A stretch of DNA of 64,000 nucleotides from Ceratorhiza oryzae-sativae (GCA_030998015.1 JARWMV010000251.1:248001-312000), one strand, 5' to 3'. Positions 11,708 through 23,637 are shown, counted from the stretch's first letter. Notes: generated from the letters alone by a model not told the origin. Made by a program: numbers and translations.

Positions 11708-12100
11708 CAGAAATGAAGCGTGACATAAGCGCGCTTAGCGCCGGCGAGGCACATGGGCGGGGCTCACGTGGGGCGGCGGAAAATCATAAAGAAGCGCTTG
11801 GAATGTCCCGGTTGTTGATGGGCTTGTTACCTGGCACATCATCCTCGCTCGTCTCGGCGGCGCACACCACGGTCCTTACTTGTATTGCTCGACATTTTTT
11901 GCACTTATTTCCCGCAAGTTTCAGCCCTCGTTTGTTCGCGAGCTGTCAACTCTCCGCTTGACACTAGCCGATTGGATCCACGTCAAGCTGCCCTGTTTGC
12001 TTCCCACTTACTGCGGACGGCATCGGCTGGTGCCTTTTGTTTCTTGTTCTCGACAACGACACCACTAGGTCTGGGCTGCTCGGGTTTTGTGGGCGCCACG

Positions 12101-14517
12101 ATGAGGTTGTTGGGGCTCCTCGCGCTCGTCACCATGGTGCTGGCACAAGACCAGACAATGACGATGGGCATTACTGCCACGGCGACACCCTCGGCAACAC
12201 TTCCTATTACCGTGAGTGCTCCTCAGTCTCTCTTAGTGAGCGAATCTCTGACACAAAATGTTCTAAATGCATTGTCCGGTCGATGTTGGTTGGAACTATT
12301 TATACCTATATCAGCCCCCACCAGAACGCTCGCTTGCGTCGTGTTCTGCCGATCCTCTTTGGCGTCGCTTACGAAATGCGGAGGGCCTCGACCCCTGCGC
12401 ACTAGCAATGAGCCTTCAACGAATGTGTACGACGAGTACGTCCTGCTCTTTCACAGTCCAACTTTATAAAAGCGAGTTTGCGGTATGAATGACCGGAGAT
12501 CAAATTCAAACAAGAACCGTTCATTCTACCGCAAATCTTGAATACTAACTTCTGAATAAGTTGATCCCCTTCCTGCACTTACTGGTGGTGAATCCTATAC
12601 CGGACCAGTATCCGTTGCCGCTGCTACGCGCTGCATTTGTACGACTCCACTCTATTCCCTCGTCAGCGGGTGGGTCCGGGACTGGATTTTTATATGCTCC
12701 GATCCTAATTCGTTCCCCACGACAGGTGCGCTGCATGCCAACATCAACGCAGCAACAGCGTGACCCGCAACTGGGTCCCTTGGAGTACGTGGAGCGCGCT
12801 ATGTCAAAACAGAGCAGAAATCCAGGACGGAGTGTGAGCCTTTTGGATGTTAAAAAACGTCGGGTCTGATCCAACGATCATGCAGGTGGCCTTTTGCGAC
12901 GCCTTACAATTCAACGATACCAGCCTGGGCAACTGCCAAGGTCTTCCAGTCGGATTGGTTTGACCTCCAACAGGCCGTCAACGTTGGTATGTTGTGCTAT
13001 CATACCCGTTCCTCGAGCGTGGATTTTGAACTCCCTATCAGGTATAACTTCGACGAGTGCGGTTCCGTCTGCCACCTCCTCACCTCCTCCTTCCCGGTCG
13101 AACAATGCTAAGGTCGGCATAATTGTTGGGGCCGTTCTCGGAGGAGTCGGCCTCATACTCCTACTTCTCACCTGCCTATTCTGCTACCTGCGCCACCGAC
13201 AACGCAAGTGGGAGCGATCAGAAGGTACAAACCGACCCCAAGGATCTCCCTATGTCCGGAGCAAAACTCCTGTCGGGCTTGGAAGACCAACAGGCCCGTA
13301 CGGCCCGGGCGGGCTCCTGAGCCCGACTCGAGAACGGATGTACGAAGAAAAGCCTCGTCCGTTGCAGACAGAGAGCGCATTACCGACGTATTGGCGGACG
13401 AGCACAGCAGGGGAAGCCGGATTACATGTTTGATCGTCCGGCGTACGGATATCAGAGGCAGCAGGGAGACTATGTGCCGTACCAAACCCGGCTCCTGGTG
13501 TCGCTGGCGTGGGAGCAGGTGGAAGAGGGCTAGCCGCACCAATTCCTGTTCACAGAATACCGCCCAAGGACGCTGGGGCTGCGGATCCCAATCAAGAAGG
13601 AATCTTCAGGGAAGGTAAACACCATCCTACTATTTTTAGGCTCGGCAGAGTTAATGATTGGATGTTTAGACTTTAGTGCGAGCGAGGGCCACGGGTATCG
13701 GAGCAGCAACGACGCCGAGTCTCGTCACTTCCGGAATCCTAGCACTGGGTTCGGCAATGGGACTGGACGCGGACCACACCCGCCTTCTTCGTACCCAGCT
13801 CTTCCTGGACGCACGGGTGGTGGCGTTATCGCGCCTATGGGAGCTGGAGCTGCTGCTGCTGTTGAAAGGCCAGATGACGATGTGCATGCGTACAGTACCG
13901 TCGGCGACGCGTCCGTCTCACTCTATCCGTCCGACGCCGATCATCACACTGAACCACCCCCACCATTTGCCGGTGGGTTCAAGCCTCCAGAGGAAAAGGA
14001 AGAGTATAGGCTCCCTGAACGTGGATACTCGAGCGGGTACGTGATACCCGATACGGCCGCAAGTGGAGGGAGTGGGGACACTGGGAATGGCGATAGGAAT
14101 GGTAGCCCAGGAGGAAGTCCTGGAATAGATCCGTTTGCAGCAAACCGTCGTCCGACAGCGTTCAACCGCGTGTTTGGTGAACGAACGTCCCCGACGACCG
14201 GAACTGGTCGTGGAAGCCTCTCGGCCCCACCTACTAATGCTCGTCGAGGCGGAAGCCCGTTGTTCATGCGAAATCCGCCGGCTCCGGCTAACGCCAGACG
14301 CGGGACCGGTCCGGGAGGTTCATCTCAAGACATGGGCTTTGGGCGCCAACATCAGACGGCTGTGGGTGTATTTGGTCGAGACTCGGGCCTCTCAGAAGAT
14401 AGCGAGCCGACGGCTGTTGGAGACGTTGGAGGTCGAGGTGAAGGGGCCTGTTGCCTCAAGGGCCGTTTGCCGGTCGGTCTGGGTTCGGCGTTGGGAGATA
14501 GATGTGTTTTAGCATAG
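12101..14517 (+). CDS. Single-pass membrane protein with secreted N-terminal domain
   Basis: Signal peptide MRLLGLLALVTMVLA at 12101. Later exons encode an extracellular part with cysteines and aromatic motifs (RCICTTPLYSLVSG, NWVPWSTWSALC, WPFATPYNSTIPAWAT), joined in frame by GT-AG introns. A Ser/Pro linker leads to one membrane helix (VGIIVGAVLGGVGLILLLLT) followed by basic RHRQRKWER. The cytoplasmic tail is long and disordered (MYEEKPRPLQTES, then PDYMFDRPAYGYQRQQGDYV, APIPVHRIPPKDAG, RRPTAFNRVFGERTSP). The tail changes frame near 13417 and 13490; added bases in the CC and GG runs would restore it. The last exon runs from about 13671 to TAG at 14517, its final 30 residues being uncertain. 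The layout is common in Agaricomycete surface proteins. Function unknown, possibly sensing or wall-related. Confidence 0.65.
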
Positions 14518-14728
14518 TTGGATTAGGTGTTATCTTTTTTTGTCAACTTGGACTGTTTCTATGCATACGTTTTGGACTGTACCCACAATTGCTTTGTAAT
14601 TCGACTTTTGATCTCACGATGACCATGTCAATTTCACACGCGCTGCGATCAAGATCGCCAGACAGAATTTAAATTTGATTTCGGAGTAATCCTTCCTCTT
14701 GACTCTTTCTTGACTCGAGTGAGATACG

Positions 14729-16296
14729 ATGTCTGCCCCTGCCCCGTCTGCCGCCAACAGTACTGGAGAGCCTGCTGGAGTAGTCATGTCCGCGGTGGCC
14801 GCCGGTTCTGCTGCTCCGGCGCTCCTCGATCGACGACGAACAAGGATGGGAGCAGCAGTCTGGGAACATTTCAGGTCAAGTCTGGGTTGGCGCAGATGCT
14901 CAAGGTCGGTCTTTGTTGAACCCGAGGTTGAATATATGCTGATCAGACCAAAGGGAGGTGTGATTATGGACGTTGTGAATGCCCAGCAGGCCCGTATCGC
15001 CGAAGAGGCGGGTGCGTGCGCTGTTATGGCTCTTGAACGTGTGCCTGCGGATATCAGAAAGGAAGGAGGCGTCGCTCGTATGGTATGTTACCTCGGAAAG
15101 ATTTTATTCGACGTAAGGCTAATCTACATTTCGGGTTTTGGTATAGAGCGATCCTAAGATGATCAAGGAAATTATCGATGCAGTTACCATCCCTGTGATG
15201 GCCAAGGTTCGCATTGGACACTTTGTCGAGGCTCAGGTATGTGAGAAAAATATTCGTTCAAAGCCTGGATTTTTTTTTGTTCCGGCCGTTTACTGACCTC
15301 ACGTGTCGCGTATAGATCCTTCAGTCGATCGGGGTGGACTATATCGACGAGTCTGAAGTCCTTACGCCCGCCGACGAGCAACACCACATCAACAAGCATT
15401 CGTTCAAGATTCCGTTTGTATGCGGATGCACGTCTCTTGGTCGGTTTGAAGTTTTTTAATGATAAACTAATTCTGAGTTGACTCGTTTCGGTCTTTCGGG
15501 AATCGTTCTCTTAGGCGAGGCACTGCGACGGATTTCGGAAGGAGCGACGATGATACGAACCAAGGGCGAGGCCGGCACTGGCAACGTCGTTGAGGCGGTC
15601 CGCCACGCCGTGCTGTGAACGCCGAGATTCGACGGCGTCGAGTATGTCGGATGAGGAACTCTACGTTATGGCCAAGGAGTAGGAGCCCTTGTGTGTCGAG
15701 GGCCGCAACCAGGCTAAGCTCTGTTTTTGTATAGGATCCAGGCACCATTCCATTTGCTCAAGGAGACCGCGAGGCTGAAGCGTTTGCCCGTCGTCAGCTT
15801 TGCGGCCGGAGGGGTTGCTACGCCTGCAGATGCGGCGCTCATGATGCAGCTCGGATGCGATGGAGGCAAGTGCAGTCCGTATCTTTCAAAATGAGCGCTT
15901 GTGTTCATTTTGCGGCATGCTATATAGTGTTTGTCGGTTCCGGAATCTTTCACGTGGGTACCTTGCTCGGGAACGTTGCGCACCCCCGGACTGACTGTCC
16001 TGATCTAGTCTGGTGACCCGGCCAAACGCGCCCGTGCCATCGTCCAGGCAGTGACCCACTACCAGAACCCCAAAGTTCTCGCAGAGGTTTCTGAAGACCT
16101 CGGCGAGGCGATGGTCGGACTTACCATGTGAGTGACCCTTTATGATGGCGCGACTGTGTTGTCAGGTCGCCGTGATCGCTTGGCACGTCTTGGCGCTGTC
16201 CACGGGGTACTTTCTCCGGACTGTGTGTGTGCTGACGATTGCGTTTACAGTGACAAAAATATGAAGGGTGGGCTCATGGCTGGCAGAGGATGGTGA
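14729..16296 (+). CDS. PDX1: Pyridoxal 5'-phosphate synthase, PDX1/SNZ subunit
   Basis: Makes vitamin B6 (PLP) from ribose 5-phosphate, glyceraldehyde 3-phosphate and ammonia, in the cytosol, with a PDX2 glutaminase not seen here. Exons: 14729-14904, 14954-15082, 15147-15236, 15316-15439, 15515-15678, 15735-15865, 15928-15953, 16009-16127, 16251-16296. Family blocks: [26 protein letters not shown]-type [14 protein letters not shown] and [10 protein letters not shown] with the two expected catalytic lysines, [21 protein letters not shown] and the C-terminal GGLMAGRGW. Frame breaks sit at about 14832, 15608 and 15635, each repaired by one base in a G or C run. Intron 6 is GC-AG. The usual Lys of GSGIFK reads His at a splice junction. 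Confidence 0.93.
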
Positions 16297-16497
16297 TTTG
16301 ATACAATGAGACATGGATTATGGCTACTTTATGTGAATAAAATCTACAAGGTTGAACGGGAATGAAACCCGCCGGTGTGGGATGAGCGCTAAGCCCCTGA
16401 TGGTAGGCTTACGTGATTCGGGCAGAGACAAGTAAAACGGCCGTTGTGTTCTTTTCTTATTCAACGACACTCCTTTCCCCTTCTCCCTCCGACCAAA

Positions 16498-18819
16498 ATG
16501 AGACTTTTCCTCGCTGCCTCGGCAGCCTTGGCGGTCGCCACGCCCGCTCTCGGCATCACCGCTCATCAACCAATCGACAAGCGGTCGGTTACGGTGTACA
16601 ATCCAACCGCGCCGCCGTCCCAGACGATCAACACCGCCGCGGCAGAGTACACCGGAGCGGCCGCCTATGATACGACGATGCTCAACCCGCCCAACCCGCC
16701 CGGCCAGCTGAATAAGGATTTCCCTATCCAGCTGCAGCCCGCTGGTATGGATGGCCTGTCCATTAAGCAAAAGGGAAGCTTCATGGGCTACAGCATCGAG
16801 TTGTCCGTCGCCGACCAGATTTGTACGTTCATCGTATTCTGTCCGCGCCCTCGAAGCTAACGATCCACGAAAAGTCGGGAAAAACTCGAGTCATTTGCAG
16901 GTGCCTTTTTTGAACTTCATGTCGACCATCAAATCGCGTGCGGGCAAGGTATCCCTTCGGGTTGGTGGGAACACCCAAGAGACGTCGGTCCTTATTCCAG
17001 AGGGCTTCAACACCGGATACGTCATCCAAAAGTTCCGCCGGCCAGGTTCCACGCCCGTGAGTATTGTGTCCAGAACGACCGAGCCGTTTTTGATGTCCTT
17101 CACCAAATAGACCGAAACGCCCTTGATCTACTTTTCGCCGGAGCTCATTTATTCCATGAAGAACGTGTCGACGCTTGTACCCATCGAGTACTACTTTGGT
17201 CTCAACTGGATCGATCCCAACAACTTTACCAACTCGGTCCTGGTGGCCGAAACTGTTGAATCTATCCTTGGCAACGATCTGCTGGCGCTTCAGCTTGGCA
17301 ATGAACCTGACTTGTGAGACGACCAGATCGGGGTGTTCTTCAACGTAAGCTGACAACGTAACTTACCTGCAGGTATGACCGGCACGAAAAACGTCCGCAA
17401 CAGCCCTATACATTCGACGATTATATGGGAGAGTTCCAGATGTCTGTTAGCCAATTGAATGCCGCGCCTGCGTTTACGAACCGCCAAATCCTGCTCGCCC
17501 CATCGTCCTGCTGCTTCTGGAACGAGGCCGACTTGTTCAACGCTGGGTTTATCGACCGCTTCAAGGACTCGCTCAAGATCCTCGCCGTCCAGCATTATCC
17601 TACCAACAATTGTAAGATCAATGGCAACGTCCTCAATCCCCAGGAGTTGTACCCCGATTTCTTGAGTCATCGAAGCGGCAAATTTTCTGCCGTCTCGATG
17701 ACCGACCCCTACCGGGAGTCGAGCAGGATCGCCGCCCAGGCAGGCAAGCCATTTGTCATGCTCGAAACGAATACAGGTTCTTGCGGTGGCTTCCCTGGTA
17801 TCAGTGACAGCTTCGGCGCGGCTCTGTGGGCGGCGGACCTCTCGTTCCAGCTTGCATCAGCAAATCTGTCCCAGGCTCTGTTCCACGTCGGTGGTCAGAA
17901 CGTCTACTATAACGTGAGCCGCTTATTACACTCCGGGCTCTAGTGACTTACCGTATGCCGTAGCCCTTCACCCCTCCACCAACCAACCAGTCAACATTCC
18001 GCCAATGGACTCCAGGTGCGATCTTCTACGCGTCTCTCCTTACGGCCGAGGCATTTGGTCGTTCGGGCAACTCCCAGATCGTTGATCTGAACGCAAACGA
18101 CAACAACGACTTCACTCCCGGATACGCTATTTATGAGAACGGCGCCGTAAGTGCAAGCAATGAGCAACTGAGCAAACTGCTCACCATGATCATCTCTAGC
18201 CGACCAAGGTTGTCTTGCTCAACTATATCACCGATCCATCTGGTGGTAACGATTACACAGCTCGCATCTCGATCGGAGGTCAAGGCGGCCAGACTCCCAC
18301 TAGCGTCAAGGTCCGTCGTTTGTCTGCCGCGTCGGTGAACCAAAAGTACAATATCACCTGGGCTGGTGCGTATTGAATTCGATCACTGCGCCACCGTGTC
18401 CTGACGTAGTTTCTCCAGGTCAAACGTTTGGTGAACAATTCGGCTCCGATGGTCGGTTGCGTGGTGACGTTGTGACCGAAGAGATACAATGCACTGGAGG
18501 GACATGCCCAATCGTAGTGAAAGCGCCCTCGGCTGTGCTCGTCTTTTTGAACGACCAGACGATCGTCGACAGCTCTCCGCCACCAGAGGGTCCCCAGACA
18601 TTTGCCACTACCGCTGCAACCAAACTTCGAAATACCGCGACGGTTGCCCAGCAGGTTCTCGAGACGTCCAATGGACATGGTGGAGGCAAGTGGGGAGCTG
18701 GCACTCTCGGCAGTACGAGTTTCGGCTCAGCCAACGGGGCATCGGGCACGGCTGTGCCAAGCACCATCGCCCTCGTAAGTGCTGTACTCGGCGGACTGTT
18801 TGTTGCGTTTGCGCGATGA
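16498..18819 (+). CDS. GH79-family glycoside hydrolase, secreted, likely GPI-anchored
   Basis: GH79 enzymes are retaining beta-glucuronidases and related hydrolases acting on polysaccharide side chains; the substrate here is not known. Signal peptide MRLFLAASAALAVATPALG. Exons: 16498-16822, 16875-17056, 17111-17312, 17373-17913, 17964-18146, 18200-18365, 18419-18819, all in phase. Visible motifs: KGSFMGYSIELS, SLRVGGNTQE, LQLGNEPDL with the probable acid/base Glu, and VMLETNTGSCGG with the probable nucleophile Glu. The C-terminus (SGTAVPSTIALVSAVLGGLF, ending VAFAR) is hydrophobic after a Ser/Gly-rich stretch, as in GPI signals. About 570 residues, undamaged. Confidence 0.88.
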
Positions 18820-19633
18820 GGATAGTGGCACGTTATTGAAGAGACATTTTGTTTTGTGGACTGTGGGGATCTTGGTTTATTTGCATGCTTTCTTTGATTT
18901 TTGATTTTTTTTTTTTTGTACCTTAACATACTCGTGAGCATTTAGACGGCTCATGGCCAGACACATACCTACCCTCGTTTTAAAGACATAGTAGTACATT
19001 TCCTCAATGCAGTTTTCTTGCTATTTCTGTGAGCGTGTTCGAGCCCGGTCAAAAGTATTGCTGTCCATACGTTTCGGGGTACGAGCAAAGAGGGGAACTA
19101 GGAGCACGCCATTCTTAGGTGCCCACATCCTTATGAAGGGTCTGACGAGTTATTTTTATCGAGGCTGCTGCGGCCGTCCGGTTGCCGGAAATAAACCATG
19201 CTTCCAGCGCGTATCGAGCCCATGGATCAGGCTGATAAAGTTTGCTGCCGTGGATGCAAAACAAAGTAACGCAAAGCGATGAGAGGGAGGGAGGTAGACG
19301 AGGTTCGGCTCGTCGAGAGTCATTTTTCAAACATAGCTCGTGTTCCTAGACATCTCTTGGGTCCTAGGCATCGCTCAAGAATGGCCTTGGCTTAGTCTTG
19401 TGCCATACACTATGACGCAAGGGCGTCTTGGTTTCTAGCAACTTGATTTGCAATATCACTCTTAGCACCTACTGATATGAATTTCGGTCGCGTTCTTGGA
19501 ATTTCAGAAGGCTCGCACGCAGCACACGAGGGTCGAGCAGTTGGTACCGTGCAGCCTACAGCAAACACATATATATCCATCTCGTAGACTCAAAACTAGT
19601 TGATTGTTTGGGAACAAAGACAAGGGAGCGGAA
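18820..19633. other. Intergenic region between convergent genes
   Basis: About 810 bp. It has a T13 run near 18905-18917 just past the GH79 stop, possibly part of its 3' processing region. No coding frame or RNA gene supported. Confidence 0.5.
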
Positions 19634-21178
19634 TTATGAGCAGACAAGGAGGGACGAGAGCTTGGCAAGCACGGCAGCCTGGGCAAGTGATTTTCAGGAA
19701 CTCACATTCGAATATGCAACCTCGAAAATCATACCTGTTGTTCAACACTCGCGTCGCGCTTGTTGTTGGCGTCAAACGCCGAGATGGTCACATAGCATTT
19801 GCCCGACTTGCCGATCACGGACGATTCGTCTGGCAGATGGCCGCCGTTGTTGCAGGTTACGACGTCCTGTATGAAGTTGTAGCGAGCCGCTATGGAAAGG
19901 ACGAAGAGAAGGCTTACTTGGCGGAGCGGGTTCCAGTACAGGCGGGTGAGAACAAACTGAAAGTTGTTCACGCTCGCGCATGTGGAGGAAATAGCAGGGA
20001 GGTTGACGTTCTGGAAACGTAGTGAATTGCCCCGTTTAGATGAGCCCCAAGTGATTACTTACGAGTCCCTGCAGGTGCAACGTAAGAAACGTATTTAAAC
20101 GACTCAGTTTTTTAAAGAAAGCTCACAACGCCAGAAGGCAGCCAAGGCTTCGCGGTCGTAGTCAACTGGGTGACTAGCTTTTGCGAAACTTGAGCATACA
20201 GATAAGACGAATCGCCACCTTGGAGGGTGGTGTAAGACCTGCATCCATGAATGAACCCCCGTGGCCTTTTGCAGACACCACAATAAACACCACGTACCGA
20301 GCAGATCCTGTTGTGCCACTGAAAGCGATGGCAGGGAAGCCTTGCTTCACCGCCTCGGTTGCCGCTCCTCTGTTGTGCTATATTTAGGATACATGCGTTT
20401 CTTTTAAACCGGGTTGTCGGCGACTTACACAGTTCCAGAAAAGAAAGTGGCGAGCCCAAGATTGGCTTAGCAGTAGAACGCGGTAATCGTGAGTTGAAAT
20501 ATCACAACGGACAGCGGATCGGACATACTGCCAACATTGGGTCCAGTCACAACGATATCTGGAGCGCCGCCAAAGAATTTGGGAGCCAGAGTCTAGGGCG
20601 TGGTTCGTTTGACGGCTCTCGTGCTAGTCCATATGCTTTCTACTCACTGCGATCCCATACTTGATTGCGGTTACCGGATAGCTGTTCACGTAGTTTAGGC
20701 GCGCTGAAACACGCAGGCTGTCAGTTATCGATCGACCCCTAACTCACGAGGCCTACGGTCAGTTGTATTCGCTCCCTGCGCGGGTGCACCGGCTGGCACA
20801 GAGTTGTATTCGCCTGGCTTGGTAAGTGGTTTGGCCGGGGAATCAGAAGAGCCGGTTCCGGATTGATTCTCAGCCGGTGCAGACAAAACAACCTGTGCAC
20901 CGAGTTTCAGCAGACCATCAAACCCCATTATATCAGCACGTACATTGTTTCCTGCAGCAGAAAGCGTTTGGTAGAACGCTCGAACGTTGGCCTCTGCCCA
21001 ACCGTCATCGTTGCCACTACAGGCAGGCAAACACAGATGGAAAAACGGTAATATTGCGCGATATGATAGGCGCTTACATGAGTATCTTCAGTCCAGCTCG
21101 TGGCGCCACAGCTGGGAACGCGACGACCGAGTGCACGGCACAAGACCCGAGAATAGCAGTAATGAAGGTGGCGCGCAT
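19634..21178 (-). CDS. Secreted SurE-type phosphatase, copy A
   Basis: SurE-family metal-dependent phosphatase, probably extracellular acid phosphatase or nucleotidase. ATG at 21178; signal peptide MRATFITAILGSCAVHSVVA. The metal-site motif GNDDGWAEANVRAFY starts exon 2, followed by VVLSAPAENQSGTGSS, LNYVNSYPVTAIKYGIA, PDIVVTGPNVGTNLG, FFSGTVGAATEAVKQGFPAI and LYAQVSQKLVTQL. After SGV comes a 6-nt exon (20063-20068, Gly-Leu), then NVNLPAIS. The end is AAVLAKLSSLLVCS with TAA at 19634. All key SurE residues are present. The exon ending NPLRQ lacks one G at its donor (about 19917) and is out of phase with AARYNFIQDVVTC. Splice pattern matches copy B. Confidence 0.87.
20063..20068 (-). other. 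6-nt microexon of SurE copy A
   Basis: The minus strand reads CTGCAG, then GGACTC, then GTAAGT: an acceptor, two codons (Gly-Leu) and a strong donor. Without it the conserved SGV...NVNLPA junction loses Gly-Leu. The introns on each side are about 50-60 bp. Confidence 0.75.
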
Positions 21179-21327
21179 TATCAGAATCCAAAGAGAGTGA
21201 GAGGTAATATATCCACATGCCAAAGGTCGAGGACTTTGGTTCTTATAGAGACGCGTGAAATAAATAGAAGTCGCTACCAAGCATAGAACGTGGCTCCACC
21301 GCGCGGTGCGCTTCCTGTACCCGGTCG

Positions 21328-21333
21328 CACGTG
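21328..21333. promoter_or_regulatory. CACGTG E-box upstream of SurE copy A
   Basis: Sits in GCACGTGC, 150 bp from the ATG, and matches the core bound by Pho4-type bHLH factors. An AT-rich TATA-like block shared with copy B (plus strand CGTGAAATAAATAGAAG) lies near 21254-21270. Confidence 0.4.
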
Positions 21334-21947
21334 CAGGCCAAAGAACATTCCGACGGTCGCTACCGCCTACCCATATATTGCAAGGCCTGGGTGTACCGGG
21401 GAATTCAAGAACAAAGAAGTTCTGGTGCCGTCGTGCAGAAAGCTTCGCCAAGCAGCACCGGATGGCACCAAGGGGTGCGATCAATACGCCGTGGAGGGAG
21501 AGTTAGGTATCCCATGCCCGATCCGAAAGGAACACGGATGTTTTCACCTGCTGCACCACCGGTTTGAGCTCATGTTCATGATTTCGTCAAAATTCTGAGT
21601 TATTAAAGGGAGCATGTGATGCCTCTATTCATAGCCCGCAGCCAACCTTGCTTGTGGTTGTGGTTGCGTTGTTCGAGTGGAAAATGCACAAGGGAGCATT
21701 TGTCTCTGCGAAACTCAGTGCAATTTTAGTATCCTTGACGCACCCATAACCATAACACGGTTGGTTGACTCGTTCAACAACGTGGAGAAGCGAATATCCG
21801 GTCATAGGCTAAGTATTTATAATAGTGGTTATATGTGTTCAAAAGTGCAATTTTAGATATATTATTGATTTTTTTTTGAAGAAAAAGCAACATTTCAAGG
21901 TTATTTATGCTTACATCTCCGGACTCTCTCGCCTCTCCGGCTTGCGT

Positions 21948-23491
21948 TTAGGAGCACACGAAGAGAGAAGAAAGTTTTGGGAGAACGGCGGCCTGTGACA
22001 ATAAAACAGTCAGTTACCCACTCTATGCGGTTTTGGTTATCATATTTGACGAACTTGTTGTGTGGCATTTGTGTCGCGCTTGTTACTCGCGAGGAAGCAT
22101 GAAACTGTCACGTAGCATTTACCAGACTTGCCGAGGACGCTCGTCTCGTCAGGAAGATGCCCCCCATTGTTACAAGTTACGACATCCTAGATGAGCTGTA
22201 AGTAAGCCGTTCCTAGAATGAAAGGAAACCAATTTACCGTGCTAGATGGGTCTTTATAAATCCGAGTAAATACGAACTTGAAGTCGTTTACACTAGCGCA
22301 GTTGGTGGAAACCGCCGGGAAGTTAACGTTCTGACACAACATTTAGCGGAGAAATTGCTCGTAGAAAACACAATACTTACCAGTCCCTATTGGAACGATT
22401 ATTGGTGAGGGATATTCATGGCTTATAAGAAAATAGATTTACTACACCGTCTGGGAGCCATGGCTTTGAGGTCGCAGTCAGAGCGGCGACTAACTTCTGA
22501 GCAATTTGAGCATACACGAAGGAAGTGTCTCCAGACTTGAGCGCAGTATACGACCTAAAACGGTCATCTATTAGTCCCGATGAAAGATCGACCAGGTGGT
22601 GTGATACCTCGCAGATCCAGATTTACCACTGAAGGCGATAGCAGGAACGCCTTCTTTGATAGCCTCGGTTGCAGCGCCGCTGTTATAGTACATGAGTAAA
22701 CGGCGTCAAGTAGAGTAAAAATTCGTAGAAGTTTACACAGTTCCAGATATGGATGTCGTGGATCCCAGGTTGTCTGTGTGATAAAGGAAAAGTGAGAGCT
22801 AATCAACGTTTTCGTGAGGAGACGTGCGTGTTACATTGGACTTACTTCCGACGTTTGGGCCAGTCACAACAATATCAGGTGTACCACTAAAAAACTTTGG
22901 AGCCAGATTCTGAAGGGGAATTAACAAATGTCATACATTTGTCACCATATATGCGCATTGCTTACCGCAATACCATACTTGATCGCTGTAATTGGGTAGC
23001 TATTAACGTAATTTAGCCTTGCTAAAGTCGTTGATCAGTGCTAATTTTGAGTAAAATCCACAATTTTAACATACGGTCGGTTGAATTTGCTCCTTCAGCA
23101 GGTGCCCCAGCTGTTACAGTGTTGTATTGGCCTGTCTGGGTAAGAGGTTGAGCAGGTTTGTCCGAAGAGCCAGTTCCGGATTCGTTCTGCACTGGAGCGG
23201 ACAGAATGGTCTAGTCGTCAAAACAGAGTCAATGATATGCTCCCTATATCGGTTGCACGTACGTTATACCCGGCAGCAGACAATGTCTGGTAGAATGCAC
23301 GAACGTTTGCCTCAGCCCAGCCATCGTCGTTCCCTCTGTCCGATCCATCTGATGATTTGGAAATCAATAACCATAGGGCATGCGACTTACACAAGAACCT
23401 TGAGTGCGGCGCGAGATGCTACCGTTGGTACCCCACCGATTAGTTCGACTACCGTAAGACTGGCGACAACGACAACTAGCGATATGCGCAT
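21948..23491 (-). CDS. Secreted SurE-type phosphatase, copy B
   Basis: Tandem paralog of the gene at 19634, nearly the same length. ATG at 23491 with signal-like start MRISLVVVVASLTVVELIGG. Motifs: GNDDGWAEANVRAFYQTLSA, SAPVQNESGTGSSDKPAQ, LNYVNSYPITAIKYG and the later TGPNVG region (about 22865 down). The 6-nt microexon GGACTG lies at 22381-22386. The last exon is AAVLPKLSSLFVCS with TAA at 21948. Intron positions follow copy A. The copies differ at many positions, so the duplication is not recent. Confidence 0.85.
22381..22386 (-). other. 6-nt microexon of SurE copy B
   Basis: Minus strand AATAG, GGACTG, GTAAGTATTG: acceptor, Gly-Leu codons, donor. Same place and same two residues as in copy A. 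Confidence 0.75.
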
Positions 23492-23631
23492 ATTTGAATG
23501 TGGAAAGGGGGTGGGGGTATTCTGTCAAAGAGTTGATACTTGAATGCGCTCGCGTAGGCCGTGAAATAAAAAGAAGCCTACTATGTGCTGAGAGCTGATC
23601 TACCACGCGGTACATTCCTTGTTAAGGATCG

Positions 23632-23637
23632 CACGTG
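23632..23637. promoter_or_regulatory. CACGTG E-box upstream of SurE copy B
   Basis: In GCACGTGTGG, 141 bp from the ATG, with the shared TATA-like block (plus strand CGTGAAATAAAAAGAAG) between it and the gene near 23560-23576. Spacing matches copy A. Confidence 0.4.

Noticed and set aside
14729..16296. PDX1 as a true pseudogene
   Set aside because: All catalytic and terminal motifs are conserved and each break is fixed by one base in a run, as in many other genes here.
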